The notes under the pieces: model-generated
What the model was told of the DNA's origin: nothing
The model's input: only the letters and a program-made list of their open reading frames with translations
Database searches by the model: none
Shown: one piece after another, positions 25,701 through 39,670 of the stretch
Layout of the letters: each line of letters starts with the position of its first letter
Position numbering within the stretch: position 1 is the first letter of the stretch
Position numbers and translations under genes: made by a program
Source: Vicia villosa
Taxonomy: Eukaryota; Streptophyta; Magnoliopsida; Fabales; Fabaceae
Direction of reading: 5' to 3'
Length of the DNA: 64,000 nucleotides
NCBI RefSeq assembly: GCF_029867415.1
Contig: NC_081182.1
Coordinates: 40,267,155-40,331,154 of the forward strand

Positions 25701-26300
25701 AGAATCATCAATAGCTTGAATCTTTAGGACATACTCTGAGATTGACTTGCTACTTTTCTTGCTTATCTTGAGTTTAGACTTGAGTTGATGTACATGGCCT
25801 TTCATTTGCGAATTAAAGTGCTTATGCACATTTCCCACACTTTATACAAATGCTTGCAAGAAAGAATATGTGGAAGCACAACTTTTGAGATCGTGGAGAT
25901 AAGCCATGTGAACAATGCTTGATCTTGCACAATCCAAGCTTTATAATTTTCAAAGATGATATTCACCAACCGATCATTTTCTGTTTTGAACATTGGTGGA
26001 ATTAGTGAATTAACTACCACTATGTGGAGTTTATGCAAAAAAATTACTCTCTCATCTTGTTGATTCCCATTGCATAAAATTGGCTTCTTGCCGCTTGATG
26101 GATATTCTCAGTGCAAAGGTGTTTTGGATCCTGAAAGCGTCATTACTCATGTAGCAGCTTGAGATTAATTTCCTATAGAATTTGCATTGAGAAGAGAAGA
26201 ACCAAGATCCACCATTTTTGCTTCTTTGAAATTGTTTGCTGTTGATGCTCGAAAATCTATGTGATCCACCAGTATAGAAGTTTCTTTTAAGCTTTAAATA
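22740..26300 (-). pseudogene. Ty1/copia gag-pol polyprotein, broken
   Basis: Pieces in order along the minus strand: gag (26038-25566, with YKAWIVQDQALFTWL and a stretch naming repeated 'ILQSLTEDYNSFI'), GAG-pre-integrase/protease region (25072-24827, LMLVPQITKNMIGVSKFAK), integrase core (24515-24330, FDFIHTDLWGP, the first catalytic Asp region), integrase C-terminal part (24023-23748, LKVFGCSCFPLLRPYN and QCVYLG), and the reverse transcriptase N-terminus (23351-23088, GCKWVSIVKENSDGSVNKYK and ARLVVKGFHQQ). Degenerate continuation to about 22740 includes [22 protein letters not shown] text. Many stops and frameshifts make it non-functional; the rest of RT and RNase H is missing. Confidence 0.8.
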
Positions 26301-26441
26301 TTCGCATATGGTGAAGATGAAGATGATGATGCAGTGGAGTTAGTTCCCTTAAGTTGATATCATATTAGATGAGCGTTCGTGCATGTATATGATGGAAGTG
26401 ATGAAACTCAGAGAGAAAGCATGATTTTTCATGCATATGTT

Positions 26442-26937
26442 GGCTATGGATTTGGATCCGCAACATAGATGAAATCGTATTTATCTCGAAGGTGACTCTA
26501 CTGGTGATATCTTAGATTTTAAGAAGCCTTTGATTGTGCCTTATTGATTCCGTAGTCGTTGGGACAATTGTTTTAATCTTGGGTTACAAGTCATTTCATC
26601 GTATATTTTCATAGAGGAAAATGGTTGCACAGACAAGCTGGAAAACCATGGTCATTCTATTCTATTCATAACACTATTTGATGGGAATCTCTTCGTAGTT
26701 TTGTTAGGGAGGATTTCTTTAGGGACCGCTTCGGCTTACCTAATATTTCCCCCTTAGTTTTCCTTTGTGGTTTTGTTTTTGCTTCTCTTTGAGGATTGTG
26801 GTTTGCCCCCTATACATATTTTCCTTATTTTAATAAATATTTTGAGTGAGTGGATTAGGATGGAGGTTTCCCAGAGGTGCCAACCTAGTCGGGATATGTG
26901 TTTCTCTTGATGTTCATCTACTCTTGCCAAAAAAAAA
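26442..26937 (+). mobile_element. 5'-truncated LINE (RNase H end and poly(A)) inside the copia LTR
   Basis: About 496 bp. Translation with frame changes resembles the C-terminal RNase H part of plant L1-type LINEs (NGCTDKLENHGHS-like). The 3' end reads aggtgccaacctagtcggg, then ctcttgcc and a run of A. ATGTT is present on both sides (26437-26441 and 26938-26942), and joining the flanks restores a continuous LTR. Confidence 0.75.
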
Positions 26938-27095
26938 ATGTTATTGAATACACGAATGAATATTTCGTATATATAGTGAAGCATTCATGGATCCTTACTC
27001 TTACCTAACTTTGCTCTCATCTAACTACCTTCCTGTAGTTAGTTATAGTTAGTGTAACTAAGTATAACTAACTTTCCTTAGTTATTCTCTAATAG

Positions 27096-27582
27096 ATTGC
27101 TACCTTTGATGGATTTCAAATGCAGAACCAGTGTGCGACAAATTGTGATAGATTGTAGGTAAAGTGCTTCGCTCTTGTGCTCAATTACTCATCGCAAGGG
27201 CACGACTACAAGAGGTGCGAGTTTCATTGATTGTAGACGTTAAATGTGTGCTTCATTGTTAATCAAAATATAATCTTTGTTTATATTTATATGAGTTTGT
27301 TCATTGATATTCTGACGAGTTCTGATTTAATTACCATATACACAGAAAGACAAATATCTGAAGTCTTTTTTTTATTTCGACCATGTTTTCTCTAAACTTA
27401 AGATTAAAATAGGCCTCCACTACAATTTCTGGACCCAATTTCGGTTACTCACTTCTCTATCTATCGTGTCTTCTCTTTTCTTTTATCCTCAACTTTTATA
27501 TTGTAGAGGCAACACAACTAAAGAGAAATTAATCATAAACTCCTAAATCAACAAAAACCGGTGGCCATTTGCATATTATTTT
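27096..27582. other. Spacer without recognisable features
   Basis: No ORF, repeat arm or structural signal supported. Its right end supplies the 8-bp target duplication of the next element. Confidence 0.5.
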
Positions 27583-30155
27583 GAGAATCTCTTAATGCAC
27601 CCTTATGCCTTCTTAGAGACCCTTGGAGAAAACTCCAAAATACTCTCAGAATTCAGATATGCATTTTTGAACTCACTACATTATATTTTTTAATGGGTTT
27701 TGGATATGCATATGCTAAACAACTTTTTTTTTTCAAAATCAGGCGATTTCACATATGCATCTTCGAAACAACCCCATAATTTTAGTTTAGGGGGTTTTCA
27801 GAGATGCTCCTACAAAACTATTTTAAGTATATAGTTGGCGCTGATAGAACCCTCATACTTCATTTTCTTTTATGCATATACAAATCAACTTATTGAAGCA
27901 AGATTTTGCGATACTTTGATGGAGTAAGTGTTTTCGGAGTAATATTCTACTCATTTCATCAAGTTTCCAAAAGCTCCAATTTTAAGTAAGTTTCTCCAAA
28001 TATTTTTTTGTACAATGCATGTATGTAATATGTAGTTTATACTCATTTAAATATAATTGATGGAAGTTTAATTTAGAAAATGTGGGTGTTTGGGCAATTA
28101 GTTAGTGGTTTTTTGGGCATTTAGGGCAAGAACACGCACTTGTACAATAATGATTGTTCGCAGGGGTGTTCGGATGTACATTTTTTGAAATTATCGATAA
28201 AGAGATTTTGGATGTGCATTTCTGAAATGTAGCCTGGTTTTTTTTTGCATATTTTTTTTCGTTGTTTCATTGCCTCCTGAGTGTTTATAAATTGATGCTA
28301 TTTTTTCAGGATTATGGCTGATAACCCTTGATTGAGATTTGGCAGGCCGAGTCAGGCAACATCCGCTCGGCGTAAAAGAGTTGAGCAGATGCTCTTCGTA
28401 TAGTGCCGCCAAGAAGGAGAACTTAGCATGAGCTTCATTAGTTAAGGCACACTAGTCATAAACGTGTTCTGGTTGAGCTCCCAGATACTCGACCATTCAT
28501 TCAATCATATCGTTACGACTGATCCGAGAGTTGTTAAGTAACCTCTTTCTAATAGGAAGGTGTACAAGGCATGTGACGTCATTTAATATGATCGTTATCT
28601 CCCCAATAAGAAACTGGAAAGACAAGCACAATGGTTCTGAACACAAGCACTATGCGCGAGCGAGGAGAATGATTTTTTGTTCAGAACCACTGTGCCTGTG
28701 TTTTACGGTGTTACTTCATGTTCTTGGTTGGCACATCCATTTTTGTGGACAAAAGTGCAACCTACATGGATGTTACATATCTCTAGTATTTTCTTGATTT
28801 GGATTCAGCTAGCGAGTGAAAATGAGGACCGGTTGTTTGGTATACCCATACCAAAAGTTGAATGAAGCTTCTAACTGGAGGACAAGGCAGTTTACCGACT
28901 CTTGCACACTATTGACAGTACTTTTCATTCCAACTATTAATTTTCATTTGGTTTTAATATTTTGTTCTTACATAGCTCTTACTCGTTTTTTAGGGATGGA
29001 TCATTTCTCACTTCCACCGCATTCATGGTTTCTAATTTGATGATAACTATCGTGAAGCCCCAGACTGCCAGGTACCTCTTGCAAAGAGGGAATAATGTTG
29101 TGATGTCGTTCCGGGTGTATCTTGACCGGACCGTTCACGATGACATCAACTGGATGCCTTACGAGGATTACACGGAGATGGTCCCCTTCGACCTCGTCTA
29201 ATTATACTCAGGGTGGATGGTTTGTGGGAGTAACATTATGGTCAGGTATCTTTCTGAGCGATGCATGCGACAATTTGGCGATATGCAGACCATCCTTAGA
29301 TCTCCCTTGCAGGCAGCTCCTGACACCATTGTTCGTCGGAATCTCGATGACATCTTTCAGGATTTGGAGTATCATATGGTGCCAGAGCAGCATTGGATGA
29401 TGCCAGCATCGATTAGTTGGCGTTGTGTGGAGGGATATGTGACATGGTTTTACATAGTGTCACACCCTATCATGACACCTGACGCTCCTGGTCGTCCACC
29501 TAGGTCAGCTCATGAAATCTTGGAGAACTAACAGACCCAAGATGACCATGCCACATATGTCTTGCCGATTTGTCAGCGCATACAGTCCTTAAGCAAGAAA
29601 CTTTGGACTTAAGTGTGATTGAGAGAGGCGAACCTGAAGCAGTGGTCATCGTAGAAAGGATGGTTGAGGAGACATCAAGTGTTGCAGGGTATAGTAGACA
29701 GAGGAGGGGTCAGGGAGTTAGGATACTGCATACGCAATAGGCTATGCCTTTCATTTTTTTAATTTGTCAATGTATTCATATTACATTCGGTACTTTTTGA
29801 ACAAAATCGTAATATTTTCTGCTATACTAGAACAATATTATCGGTATCATGTTTGTTTTATTGTTTTCCAAATTATGTTTGACTATCAATAGGCTACCTT
29901 CATTGTGTTTGTTTTAACGTTTTCCTTTTGTGTGTTTATTAACAATTTAACCAAATTACAGATTAAACCGACATTAATTCTTTTCAAAAAAAAGTCATAA
30001 ACAATTCTATCTCTGTCCTGCCATATTTCAGAATGTGCATATCCAAATCATTTTTTTTTTAAATTGTATGGTTCGTTCAAAAATCATATCCAAATGAGCA
30101 ATTTGATGTTTTCAGTTATGTTTTTGACCCCATAAGGGTGCATTAAGAAAACCTC
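27583..30155 (+). mobile_element. MULE-like DNA element carrying a plant mobile domain gene
   Basis: Imperfect terminal inverted repeats of about 25 bp share tcttaatgcacccttatg (left 27583-27607, right 30131-30155). They are flanked by the direct repeat ATTATTTT (27575-27582 and 30156-30163). A subterminal motif of the type ggatatgcatttctgaa recurs at both ends (about 27655, 27705, 27755, 28170, 28210, 30035). MULEs usually give 9-bp duplications; eight identical bases may mean one mutated base or a hAT origin. Total 2573 bp; no transposase was seen. Confidence 0.75.
28315..29531 (+). pseudogene. Plant mobile domain (PMD) gene, broken
   Basis: Fragments in two or three frames spell a plant mobile domain protein of the kind often annotated 'serine/threonine phosphatase 7 long form homolog'. 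About 28440-28900 gives pieces such as FRTTVPVFYGVTSCSWLAHP. 29030-29200 gives FRVYLDRTVHDDINWMPYED. 29240-29531 gives IMVRYLSERCMRQFGDMQTI and MMPASISWRCVEGYVTWFYI. PMD genes are frequently carried by plant transposons. Several stops and frameshifts show it is dead. No metallophosphatase part is present. Confidence 0.7.
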
Positions 30156-30163
30156 ATTATTTT

Positions 30164-30579
30164 AACTTTCAAGAAAACTGAATAATAACAAGAGTGTCGC
30201 TATAGGGATTTATCCAATATCTTAAATTATCAGTTCAAGCCCCTTAACTCAATCCCAATTGACTAATTTGATTTTGAAATGATTATATAAAGTAACTGTT
30301 ATTGCATTCATCAATCCACTTGCCCAAACGCCAACATAGATGACCATTCCAGATTTCCAGATGATAAAAACTATCTGTCAGATTAATTCCTTAGGCTAAA
30401 TTGAAGTCGTGCCTTCCAAGCATACATATCTCAAACTCAAATCCTAAGACATTAAACAAGCAGCTGACAAATGTATTTGTGCCCGGGCATTCTTCAAGAC
30501 TTCTTTTTCCTTACCCTAACTTTTGCAGCTGAACTGCAAATCAACTCAACTAACTAACCAGATAATTTTGCACTACCAA
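30164..30579. other. 3' flank of the glucosidase II gene
   Basis: AT-rich sequence immediately after the stop codon of the minus-strand gene; it should contain the 3' UTR. No other feature seen. Confidence 0.5.
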
Positions 30580-33500
30580 TTACAAAATTTTGATGGTCCA
30601 ATCTTCTGCAACACGGACATTTGGCTTACGAATGGTCATGAAAACTGGCGAACGTTCCCTTTGAACCCAAAGCGGCCCAAGTTCTATATCAACCTTTTGA
30701 TTTGAGGGTTCAATCAATGCATTCTTTGGGCCAGGAGCATATCCTAGCAGGATAATCCTCTCAATGACAACATTTGATGTACGGCGAACATTGCCACCAG
30801 AAGTAGGTGCCAGATCTACGGATGTAAGTTTCCCATTTGCAAAAATAAACCGTCTATGGATAAAGGCACCTTCTAGAAAACCAAAACTGCTGCCATCATC
30901 TATGTACAGCTCACCTTCAGCTGCTTGGGAGCTATTCAGAGCTATAACCTGTCAAATAAACAATAACAATGTTATCATCGAGCAAACTAGTAGTAGTCTA
31001 CTTTCCATAAATGTCATTAGTCACAAACAAGGTATAGCCACACTAGTACACCACATTTCCCAACTCATTCTTACAGGGCCACTTTTTTATGGAATGCAAT
31101 GTACAACATATAACCATGTTACTCAACTAATCAGTATCCAGGTACTTCTAAACTCATCAGGCATATTCTATGAGAGTAGCCAAATGACTTTTTTTATTTT
31201 ACTTGGTAGGATGTACACACATGCGGGCATCAACTTGCTTTTACTGTCTTAAAGTTAAACCATTCAGTTTCCAAATCTCAAGTGCAGACTAAAATAGGCC
31301 AAACACATTTTATGTAACAATTTAAAATCTACATAATAGATAGGTCAGGAGCTTAAATATTAAACTGCAAAACACATTATCGTGCTGTACCACTATTCTA
31401 GGTCAGGCTGCTGATGGCCTGATGTCAACTAGCATAAACTCTATTTTAACATCCATATTGTCAGCAAAGGGCATGAATGAAATATAACAGTCAAACAAAA
31501 AAGGCAAGAAGAAATATCTTCCTAGAGAAACATGACCCATTTTAACAGAATCACAAAAATTTAATGGAATCAGCACAAAAACTAACCAGAGTGAAGGGAT
31601 CATTTGTCATCTGAGTGGAACTTCGCCGAAAGCGGTCCTTCCTTGGTAGAATGGTCCCACCTCTCTGGAAAGCGGGAATGCTCTCCTCTGTAACCTCTAA
31701 CTTGTGTGTCACCCCTCCCTTGTACACGGTTCCAGTTCTTAGGTCATACCAGGATTGTTTTCCGGGCAAATAGACGGATGCATGCTTAGCTCGCTGCCAG
31801 CAATAAAGAAATATAAAACTTCAAATAAAGACCACAAAATAGAAGGAAATGATCAGCTGAAAGAAAACATGTGTCTGCAAACTGACTAAAGCACCTCAGT
31901 ATAGATCCCTTGCACTAAAATACTGTTTCCAACCATGAAAGCTTCATCATTGCTAAAAGTAGCTTCATCAGATGGGAATTCCATCCATAATGGACGAGCC
32001 ACAGGAACGCCAGTAGTGTTAGCCTCCCTGAATAAAGTGTAGAAATATGGTAGAAGTGCATAACGAACATGTATAGCATCTCTAATTAATCTTGTATTCT
32101 GTTCTCTGCAATGTCAGAATCAGAAGGACAATTAATTCGCAATATTGACATACAGGTAACCACAAAATTCAGGATCCATTTGATAGTCAATATAGTGGGT
32201 AAATTGGGTACATCTGCATTAAATTTTGTATAATTCAATCAACATTGCCACTTACTAAATCCCCTTGGCACTTATGCAAAAGAAAATACTAAACACCCTT
32301 GCTTGTGGGAACGGGGAAAGGTCCAAGAGTTTAAACTTGTTAGGGCTTTTGGTGATGTGTATCCCTGTAATACTAGTTTGTGCTTCTACATTAGATATAC
32401 AATATAACATCAATTCATTTATATCTAAGATTTGTACAGTAGTTCATTCCTTGATAAAGTCCTTCTATTAAATCACATTTGACTAAATTTCAAAGGAAAA
32501 CAGCTCTTAACCAAGGAAAAGAATGGTTAGAAAACCACTGTTTTATCTTTGTTGAATAAACATAAAATGAAGGGAGTGGCAAAAGACCTAATGACATATT
32601 GACTTGGGGACATAGAAAACTTAAAGAAATTCAGTCCTACCCAAACAACCATGGTTCTCGTCTTTTTGTATCGTGATGGGCATGGGCCCTAAAGAAAGGA
32701 TAGAAAGCTCCTAGCTGGTACCAGCGGACTAATAACTCAGGTTCCGGATTCCCAAAAAACCCACCAACATCAGCACCTGCATAATATACATGATTGTCAT
32801 CATTTGAGCAGAGAATGCTGACTTGTGCAAAGTAGTACACTGTCAGTGAATATGTGAAAGAAAGAACAAATAATCAATGCATCATAAGAAGGATGATACT
32901 GACCAGCGAATGACATTCCAGTAAGACCAAGGGTCAAAACCATTGGAACAGAAACTCTAAGCTGATCCCAATCCGCAGTGTTATCGCCAGTCCAAACTGC
33001 TCCATACCTTTGACTTCCAGCAAACATTGCTCTTGACAAAACAAATGGTCTGTCTTTCCCTTCACCACGCCTCACTAGCCCCTCAGCTGTTGCCATGTGG
33101 AAGTAATACCCATAGGCATTGTGCAACTCCCGATGTTCAACACCTCCATAATGTAAAGCATCTCTAGGCATTGTCACCTGGATACAATGCAAGCATAATG
33201 TTACCAGGATGACATTCATAATGTTACAAATGCAGAGCGGATGTGTAGATTCAAAGAACCCACAGATCGAGGCTCTACTCATAAAATTTTAAATCATACA
33301 AAATAGACATCATGAGGAGTCACAACTCACAAGTATAGACACAAGACAACAGCAACCACAAGTTGCATCACTAAACAATTTCAGGACATTGTTGGTGAGT
33401 TTAGAATAATAGGATCTCTCACAATTGTAGCAAAATATTGTGTTCTTTCTAACCGATCTATTAATCAATGTTGGTCAATCAACTTTCAGAATCTCACTCA

Positions 33501-35227
33501 TAATTTTATATTGCCTGAATCTTCACTCAGTTAGGGGTGTTTAGTTATTATTCCTCCTCCTTTAGTGTGATTAGATATAACAGCCAAGCTACTATTGTGG
33601 TGTCACAACTGAACCACTAAATCACATGAATGATGATGATAAGTGGAAGGAAAAATATTTGAAATAATAGACATACCTCAGGACCATTGAAGACAGAAGG
33701 TTCATTCATATCATTCCATATGTAAAGTGAAGGAGTTGAACCAACATAACTTTGATAAGAAAATTTATCAGCCCACCAGGACCTAATTTCAGGACTCAAA
33801 GTATCGGCGTAAGACGACGAACCAGGCCAGCACCAACCATCAAAATCATTCCCACTGGAATCCTTAACATAATACCCTTTCTCAGTTGCCTCCTTATGCA
33901 AATGAAAATTGTCATCTCTCTTAATATGAGGATCCACAATGGTAACCATGTGCCTCCCTTTAGCAGCCAATTTCCTCTGCATCTCCTCAGGATTAGGGAA
34001 AAGAACCCTATCCCAAGTGAAATACCTCTTCCCATCGGTATGCTCAATATCAAGCCACAAAATATCATAAGGTATATCATGTTCGTCGAATTTGGCATCA
34101 ACATTCTCAACATCCTCCTCATCCCGATAGTTCCACCGGCACTGATGATAAGCCACAGCAAACATCTGAGGCAGCGCCGAAGGTCCCGTTACCGCAGCAT
34201 ACTGTCTCAAAACATCTTTAGGCCTCGGACCAACGAAGAAAAACGTATCAACCACACCAGCTTCACTCATCCACATCGTGTCAATCCTTTTCTGCGAAGA
34301 AGGAAGCGAAATCCCTGACTCAGCATCCCAACCAGGAGCAAGAACATCAATTTGCATTTCAGCAGCATTGAGCCAGAAAAACCCAGCAGTTCCCCTCGCT
34401 TTCCCGTGAGAAAGCATGACCGGAATCGAACCATATATTCCAAACGGAGAGTCATGAATATATTCAAAAACATCCAAATTGAAGAGCCTATAAGGTTCCG
34501 ATTCTTCCACATTAGGTCCTCTAGTCGGTTTCAACGCGAGGCTTGTAGCGCGTTCAGGAATCCCGTAAACAAAATCAGCATCATAAAACGATACATCGAA
34601 GCTAATCGATTGAGGACCATACGGTCTTTTATCGGTGTGAGACCGGAAAGTCTCTTCCCAGTTTTCATCTTCGTTTTTCTCTCTAAGCTGTTCGAAATCG
34701 AATAAACCATGAGAGTTTAACGAAATTACACGATCCCCGGAGTTATCGTCACGGATGAAGAGTTCAAACGGATCGTGACGGAGAACAGCGGAGTAACCGT
34801 CCGAAAGGTAAACAGCATAGGAAAGACCGTTATCTTCGGAAGTGAGTCGTTGAAGCCAGAGTTTAGTGTCGGAGAATTGCGAAACGACGACATCAGAGAC
34901 TTGGAAGCGTTTTTTGGGAGGGTTAAGGGAAGGATCTTCGTCGATCTTGAGACGGAGAATTCCGTCTTGGTAAACGGATAAAGTGAGGATCAAGGGTTTG
35001 GGATTCGAATCTGATTCGGATTGGGATTTAGGGATTAGGTTTGCGGTGAGGTCGCCATCGGTGATGGAGACGCGGGTGGCGATGAGATCGGAGGAACCAG
35101 GGGTGCGAGATCGAGCGCGTTTGCAGAATGGGGTTTGGTTACAGTTTCTGAACTCTTCTTTCTTCCAGGAGAAGACGGAGGAACAAAGAAGGAGAAGGAA
35201 TGTAAAACGCAGCGTTTGATTTCTCAT
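30580..35227 (-). CDS. Glucosidase II alpha subunit (GH31), six exons
   Basis: Exons on the minus strand: 35227-33677, 33177-32904, 32776-32641, 32105-31895, 31793-31587, 30948-30580. All junctions are GT/AG and the frame stays open for about 915 residues, close to Arabidopsis RSW3/PSL5 (about 920). Residues 1-20 are a signal peptide, followed by WKKEEF, the usual mature start. The ATG at 35227 was chosen because it heads this signal peptide. The GH31 core holds the nucleophile signature WNDMNEPS (Asp about 506, end of exon 1) and acid/base motif WTGDNTADW (Asp about 582, exon 2). The C-terminus ends [10 protein letters not shown]. No KDEL is present, as expected for a subunit retained by its beta partner. 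The enzyme trims the two inner glucoses of Glc3Man9GlcNAc2 N-glycans in the ER and so governs calnexin/calreticulin folding cycles. The gene appears intact. Family knowledge supports the function; exon limits are read from the sequence. Confidence 0.95.
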
Positions 35228-35337
35228 TTTCAAAATTTCATAGCAATGGATTCAGAAATGGAAGTTTGTGAAGAAGACTCGTACATGCACAGACTCGTCC
35301 TCTCAGTAACACCCTCCGCTCAACTCTCACTGTAATA

Positions 35338-35376
35338 GTTCTAGCTTTTTTTTTTTTTTTTGACAAGGTTCTAGCT
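35338..35376 (-). mobile_element. 21-nt LINE tail insertion with 9-bp target duplication
   Basis: A run of T followed by gacaag (35347-35367) sits between two copies of GTTCTAGCT (35338-35346 and 35368-35376). Read on the minus strand, it is CTTGTC followed by poly(A), matching the 3' end (cttgcc plus A run) of the LINE at 26442-26937. It is about 110 bp upstream of the glucosidase start codon, in the promoter or 5' UTR. Confidence 0.65.
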
Positions 35377-35479
35377 TCTATTTTATCACTGTGTTTGCTT
35401 TTAATTAGAAAAAAAAAAACATTTTTAGAGATTTAATATTTTTCATATGTTAAATCTTGTGTGGTGGGGTTGAGAATGA

Positions 35480-36340
35480 AAAGTAAATTCATTGGGTTAA
35501 ATGGGATAAGGTTTTTAGGCCTTTAGAAGAGGGTGGATTATAAGTTAGAAACTTAAAGTTGTTTAATTGTGCTCTTTTGAGAAAATGGGAGTGGAAAATA
35601 AAATTTGAGAAAAGTGGGTTGTGGTTTAAAACGTTGCTTAATAGATATGGGAAAAGGGATGATTCCATTAGAATAGGGGATAGAGACGTATCTAGTTGGT
35701 GGAAGGATATGAATCATCTCGATAGTGGAGTGAGGTTCTCAGCGGGTGGTTATTCCGCGAGAGAGACTTATAAGGGGCAGATATCCAATATATCTAACCT
35801 TGTTGATCTGTTATGGTCTAAGGCGTGGAACAAAGTGATTCCTTCAAAATCGTGTGTTTAGCTTAGAGAATTTTATAAAACAGATTACCTACAAAAGATA
35901 ATCTGGTTAGGAGAGGGGTAATTTGACAAGGATTAATGCAATGTGCTGGAGAGTGTGCAATTGATGAATCGTTGTCTCATTTATTTTTCGAATGTCCAGT
36001 ATTTGCATCGGTATGGTATGGTGTTTGCAGGTGGCTAAATGTTTCTACTGCTCTGCACAATGAATGTCACTTTCAATTAGAGCAGTTTCACGGATTGCTT
36101 GGTGGAGGCAGGGTTGTCTCAAATAAGGTTGGGGTGATTTGGTTTGCATGCGTGTGGATCATTTGGAAAGCAACAAATGAAAAGTCATTCAAAAATAAAG
36201 AAATTGGTGCTGAAAATTTGGTTGAGGAGGTGAAAATGTATGTGTGGAACTGGTTGAAATTTAAATCAAAGAACATGGAGTACAATCTAACAATGTGGTT
36301 CTTGAATCCAAGGGCTTTCCTTGGAATCATGGGAACATAA
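35480..36340 (+). pseudogene. LINE reverse transcriptase C-terminus and zf-RVT domain, broken
   Basis: Two main pieces. 35559-35861 (LLRKWEWKIKFEKSGLWFKT, then SWWKDMNHLDSG) is the conserved end of plant LINE RT. 35936-36340 (ESLSHLFFECPVFASVWYGV, then WIIWKATNEKSF) is the zf-RVT zinc-binding domain. A stop and frameshift separate them near 35860-35935. The element is 5'-truncated, so endonuclease and RT core are absent. Confidence 0.85.
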
Positions 36341-36974
36341 TTTTATCTTCTGATTCTAGTTTGCTACTTGTATTGGTGATTTGCAGCAGGATTTGAGAGA
36401 TTATATGTTTGTTTAGTGTTGCTAGTGTTTAGGTTCTCTTGTATACAAGATTTCGATTTCAGTGACAATCTTGACCCTAGCTGGTGTTTAGTGTTGTGGA
36501 GTCAGTCCAAGGTGGTGTTTGGGGGTTGTCAAGGCAGTGCTTGGAGGTCGGAGCAGTGGTTGTAGATCTCCAAATTCGTTGATCGTAGTGTTTTCGCCCA
36601 CCCTCGAGAGGATCGAGGCTGATCTGGTTATATGTCGGTGTTGTTGTTATACCAATCTTGAGCGTCGAAAGACTTCGGATTGCTTGTTTGGTTTTCCTAT
36701 TGGTTTGTTCAAATGATATTCTTTGGTTGGTTTATCTTAGTGTTAGTCTTTGTCGTGTCATTAGAGTTAGTTTCATATGGTGTTTTAGGGTATTGATTTG
36801 TTTTGTTAGTTTTATGGTTTTCTGCATTGTTATAGCAATATGTTTGTATTAGTTTTTGTTCTAATCTATAATATAAGAAAATTTGTTGTTCTGGAAATCA
36901 CAAAATACCCTTTTGTTATCTTAGTCTAAATTAATAATTTGAGGACAAAGAATGTCTTTTGTTGGTTTTTTCCA

Positions 36975-37075
36975 ACTCAATTTTCACTTTCTAATTTACT
37001 TTTCACTTTTTCACTTTTCATTTTTCACTTTTCATTTTTCACTTTTCAATTTTTCACTTTTCACTTTCTATTACT
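36975..37075. repeat. Tandem 'ttttcacttttcattt' array
   Basis: About seven imperfect 12-18 bp units within the 5' part of the Helitron, a common Helitron feature. Confidence 0.7.
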
Positions 37076-37540
37076 TTATTATTATTATTTCTAATAAATT
37101 ATAAATCAAAATATTTCAATAAATTATTTTTTAATTAAAAGATTAATATGATCATTTTAAATGATTATTAATTTATATTTAAAATAGTAGTTAATTTTAA
37201 AAAAAATAACTTTAGTAATTCAGTATGAATAACGCAGAAATATAATTTGAAATAATTTTTATTTTAGGATACGATATTTTTTAACAAAATAATAATAATT
37301 TTAGTTTAAAAAAAAATATTTCTATTAAAATAAATTTAAAAATATAGTTGAAAAGGTGTGTTACGGATAAAATACAAAAATGTGTGTCACTTATCATTAA
37401 CTTTAATTTATATGATTCAAAATATTATTATACTAATATACGTCATTAATGAAGTTTATACAATTAAAATAATGTTTGTACAGTTAAATATTAGAAAAAT
37501 TATTTGTTATTGATGTCATTATATGTTATCAATGTAAATA

Positions 37541-38944
<1,404 letters not shown>

Positions 38945-39033
38945 GCCTTTATTCAATTGTAACATACTACTATTATTTATAGTCAAATTCTATTAGTATC
39001 AAATTCTATTGATTAAGATATTTTTGCAAATAA

Positions 39034-39670
39034 TACCTAAACAAAAATAATATTTGTATAAGGGAAAAAATCTATTATTGATCTAAATACTCTTATATAC
39101 GAAAAAATAGTATTTATGATCCCAAAAAAATTTGTTCAAAAAAGATATACGGAAAAAAACTATTATTGATCTAAATATTTTTATGTAAACTATACCTAAA
39201 TATAAATAATATTTGTATATGGAAAAAATCTATTAATGATCTAAATATTTTTATATATGAAAAATGATATTTATAATCCAAAAAAAATTATTCAAAAAAG
39301 GTATACGGGAAAAAAAAACTATTAATGATCTAAATATTTTTATATAAGAAAATTTACAATTGATTCAGATATTTTTGTAAACGATACCTAAACATAAATA
39401 ATATTTGTATATGGGAAAATATATTAATAATCTAAGTATTTTTATATATGAAAAATGGTATTTGTGGTCCAAAAAATTTTGATTTAAAAATGGTATGCGG
39501 GAAAAAAATCTATTATGAATTAAAAAAATTATATACGAAAATTTACTATTGATTCAGATACTTTTCTAAATGATACATAAACATAAAAAATATTTGTCTA
39601 CGGAAAAAAATCTATTATTGATCTAAAGATTTTATATACAAAAAATAGTATTTATGGTCTAAAAATTTTG
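39034..39670. repeat. Degenerate tandem repeat, 160-192 bp unit, about four copies
   Basis: Units start with acctaaacataaataatatttgt-like sequence at 39034, 39194, 39386 and 39575 and contain 'ggaaaaaatctattattgatctaaatattttt'-like text. It forms the 3' part of the Helitron. Confidence 0.75.

Larger units (their letters stand above)
22740..27095 (-). mobile_element. Decayed Ty1/copia LTR retrotransposon, 3'-truncated
   Basis: Order on the minus strand: 5' LTR 27095-26375 (interrupted by a LINE at 26442-26937), a weak tRNA-Met-like primer site near 26365 (tgatatcaac), gag, GAG-pre-integrase, integrase, then the start of reverse transcriptase. The LTR begins tattagagaataac (TG start mutated) and has a TATA-like tatatatacg. 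No 3' LTR was found. Confidence 0.75.

Noticed and set aside
30764..31252. 162-residue plus-strand ORF
   Set aside because: It lies antisense to the last exon and last intron of the glucosidase gene and shows no domain.
33752..34981. Several sizeable ORFs antisense or out of frame to the glucosidase II first exon
   Set aside because: They are shadow frames of a well-supported GH31 exon and have no recognisable content.
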